Assembly (NCBI GenBank): GCA_050084985.1
Contig: JBITNC010000001.1
Span: 134,292,001-134,356,000, forward strand
Reading direction: 5' to 3'
Length of the DNA stretch: 64,000 nucleotides
Source of the DNA: Nageia nagi
Taxonomy: Eukaryota; Pinophyta
In this document: positions 61,001-64,000 of the stretch, in pieces
How positions within the stretch are numbered: the first letter of the stretch is position 1
How the letters are laid out: each line of letters begins with the position of its first letter
The notes under the pieces: model-generated
What the model was told of the DNA's origin: nothing
Database searches by the model: none
What the model saw: only the letters and a program-made list of their open reading frames with translations
Translations under genes and position numbers: made by a program

Positions 61001-64000
61001 TAATTCCTTTAGTATTAATACTATGTTGACATTGTGACACTAAGTTGTTAATAATTAACCAGTTTCTGTTTACTATAAATTGGAATGAAGTCAAAGCATT
61101 AGTAGAATTGAGATTTTTTAGTTGGAAGGTTACTTAGGATATTTATTCACCTTATTATTTATACAAAAAATAGTAACTTGATAACAACATCATCTTTATC
61201 TATAGTTGTATTGTTGCACTTATCTATAGACATTTATCATGTTATTCGATATAGTTGTAAGTTAATTACTATCTAAATAGGCAAAGTGTACTAAGATAAT
61301 TAAGGCATGAATAGGTAAGGTTTACTAAGATAATTAAGGTTTAATAAGCATGGTATACTAATATTAAATTATAGATTCATAGAATGAATAAACAAGTAAA
61401 TATATATCTATGCTAGTCTCCTTGTCAGTGAATGATTATTAAACCTTAATCATTTGAATAGAGTACCATATGAGCCTATCACCAATGTAGTGGGATGTTA
61501 CTATAGCAAATAGTAATATGGGACAATATTTAGTAGGTCAATACCAAATTGAACAACAAATACAAAATCTATATATGGAATCCTATTAAGTGGATATAGT
61601 TAATTTTGTTAAGTGAATCGAACTATGAGCTATATAATAAATTGGCAAGAATTTTGAACCACTAGTGAATCATGATTTTGATAAGATTGATGAATGAAAT
61701 ATTCTCATTGGTGTAGCTCATTATGATTGCAACACTATTTCAAATAACAAAATGAGTTTATCTTTGGCATATTGTGAATTGTATTAGCGAACACATTTTA
61801 AAAAAAATGTGTGATTCAATTTGAATGGTTTAAGATATCTTGATAACTAGGTATTTGACATTAATGAAATTAAATAATGATATTTCTAGATGAAAGATAT
61901 AATGATTTGGTGATACCATTAGGTCTATCCTAATTTATTATATTATTTTAATATTTTAGTGTAATATTATCTGATTGTTATTTTTTATGAATGTAAAAAA
62001 ACTATTTTAATATTTGTATATGTATAGTTAAAAGCTTATTTTAATTATATCAAATTTAATATAATTTGTAATGATGACATTGATAAATTGTATAACATTT
62101 AACATAATCTATTTTGAATATTTTAGTTTTTAATGTTATTTGAAAAAAAAAACCAATTTCAAACTTATTTGAAGTAAAAAATATCAAATTTTTATCGTTA
62201 CAAGATTATATTTAATTGTATAATTTGATGATGAAATATTGTTTAGAAAAAAAATTAATTAAAAGAGTACATAATCAAATATCATCATTTTTTTGTTCTT
62301 GGATATTTATACATATGACTTCAACATACATGAAATGGAAAATGACAACACATTTATGGAATGAAATGGTGAATATAGCCATGCAAGAAATGGTTATGTT
62401 GATAATATAATTTTGAGTATTAAAAGTTAGTATCTAATCAACTCACCAATATTTTAATAGACGTAGGTGTTCATGAATGGAATGGGATCATAATATAATA
62501 ATAAAATGTAATGATTGAGATATTAAAATTAACTTTATCAAATAATCCATATTAGGTTTTTTCCACTTGAAATGATATAAAACAAAGTATTAATACATAC
62601 AAGATTACTATGAACTCATGAGTGTGTTATGAAGTTCATTTCCATCTCTAAAAAAATTTAAACTTAATGTCTCATGAGAATAAAATATATGAGCTAATTC
62701 AACCTTATGAAATACATATAGGTCCATAAGAAAAAATGGACATGTCACCACTTGTAAGGTATGCCTCACTACTAGACAGGCATCCATAGCCCCGATGAGG
62801 ATTAACCACTTGATCTCATTAAAACTTTACTCTATTTTTAGTCAAGCATCTATAACCCCGATAGAGAATACTATAATCATCCAGGTATCATGTAATACAT
62901 GAATTTCTTGATAATTTTTTCTCTTTTTCTCTTTTTACATCTTTTTTTTTGGATGAATATAAAACATTTTGACTAGAAATTATGCTCAAGTAACATCTTA
63001 TTTTTTACTATCTCAATATTATTTAAATATGAAGAAGTATATGAACTCATATTAACTTGAAGTGTATCAAATTCATGTTTGTTTATCGTCCTAAGTTTCA
63101 AAAACTTCATGAAAGATAATTTGACAAAGTTTGATAAGAATATTGAGTTCATAAACTATTTCTTTATACATGTATGTGGATATATATGCAAATGATATAT
63201 GAATGGGTGTATAGTTTTGTACATATATCTTGGTAAGTTTCTTGATTGTTATTTTGATGCTCAACTAAAATGGTGGAAACAAAATACATAGAGTGGAGTG
63301 TAATAAACATAGTGAGATGATATGGACATATATGCATTTAGTAAAAATTTATAATAGTTGTTTTAGAATCAGATTACATCATTTTATGAACTAGGCTATT
63401 TGTTTTACTTATATCCTGAGTTATCAAAATAATAGTCATTCAACTAAAACAATCTAGGGTAGCACACCTAATAACCAAGATGCTTCATAAATATAATTTT
63501 TTGAGTATATATACATAATTTTTATGATTTTTTAATAAAATTGTAAGACTTTTTTAAAGGTTTTTAATCTTTTTTATTGTTAGGGACTTTGATCTTTTTT
63601 TATTTTTTAAGATTTTTGATCTTTTTGATTTTTTAGGAGTTTTGATCAAGTTTTAATTTAATTTTTTTTAGTCTTCATCTAATTCTCCATAATCAAACCC
63701 ATGTTGTATGAAGGACTAAAATAACTAACCATGAGATATGGGATGGTAATAACATTGTGTATGGATGGAGTGATCAATTGATCAATGTGTTGGGTGATGG
63801 AAAAAAACATAGAATCCCAATATAAGATGTTTTGGGATATGATATGAGTGAAAGTGAGTATATCAAATGACTCATGGGGATGTGATGATGGAGATCCAAG
63901 AAATGTAATAAGATGACAAAGGAATGGGTTAACATATGCATTGATAGAAATCCTTCATATAAAATTTGGCCTAGAAATTAAACAAATGAGATTTTGAAGA
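58021..64000. other. AT-rich region, no recognisable gene
   Basis: Positions 58,400-58,500 have promoter-like features (a ctatttataagaat TATA context) and may belong to the 5' LTR of the neighbouring Gypsy element, but no second LTR copy is available to test it. Between 62,780 and 62,870 a phrase (catccatagccccgatga / catctataaccccgatag) occurs twice. Positions 63,540-63,670 are a T-rich degenerate repeat around tttttgatctttttt. The open frames at 59013-59225 and 62216-62410 match nothing I know. Confidence 0.4.

Overview
This window comes from a large, repeat-dense, AT-rich plant nuclear genome. Every stretch with recognisable coding homology is a decayed retrotransposon or a broken host-gene fragment; no intact gene, rRNA, tRNA, CRISPR array or bacterial-type operon is visible. 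Plant-type pentatricopeptide-repeat (PPR), TORNADO1-like, plant mobile domain and L1/Copia/Gypsy sequences place it in land plants. The flavour of the Gypsy and mobile-domain proteins, together with the long decayed nests, suggests a gymnosperm, probably a conifer. That last step is inference.

Layout. Positions 1-23,865 hold a nested retroelement complex between two copies of a long direct repeat. An L1-type LINE (ORF1 from about 360, ORF2 from 1997) is split by a Ty1-Copia element (4930-15768, minus strand) and resumes with its zinc-binding and RNase H domains at about 15,769-16,890. A second, unrelated mobile-element-like gene (about 17,530-23,100) is split by a short Ty3-Gypsy element that keeps only gag and protease (17757-22107, minus strand). 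The Copia element carries three tandem copies of its leader plus gag.

Positions 23.9-35.3 kb are mostly noncoding: a (TA)n-linked minisatellite, a degenerate plant mobile domain gene on the minus strand (about 25.57-27.34 kb), a SINE with perfect 15-bp target-site duplications (31,135-31,400), a second SINE-like block, and a 1.6-kb pyrimidine-only-like tract (32.58-34.2 kb) whose long open frames are artefacts.

Positions 35.3-43.8 kb are a gene-remnant island: an unidentified minus-strand gene fragment, a TORNADO1-like LRR pseudogene, a ubiquitin-activating enzyme E1 pseudogene that retains an intron, and a PPR pseudogene. The 3' flank of the PPR pseudogene is amplified into a roughly 1-kb tandem array (43.8-52.7 kb).

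That array is interrupted by a 5.9-kb LTR retrotransposon (45,993-51,924, minus strand) with good LTRs, primer-binding site and polypurine tract but no recognisable gag or pol. Inside it is a segment homologous to the cohesin cofactor PDS5, apparently a captured host gene. This is the most interesting object in the window. Immediately downstream (52,727-about 58,000) is a truncated Gypsy element with the order gag, protease, extra RNase H, RT, RNase H, integrase; the extra RNase H sits before RT. Positions 58-64 kb are AT-rich with nothing I can identify.

All element boundaries were read by eye from terminal homology; identities are estimates, not computed.
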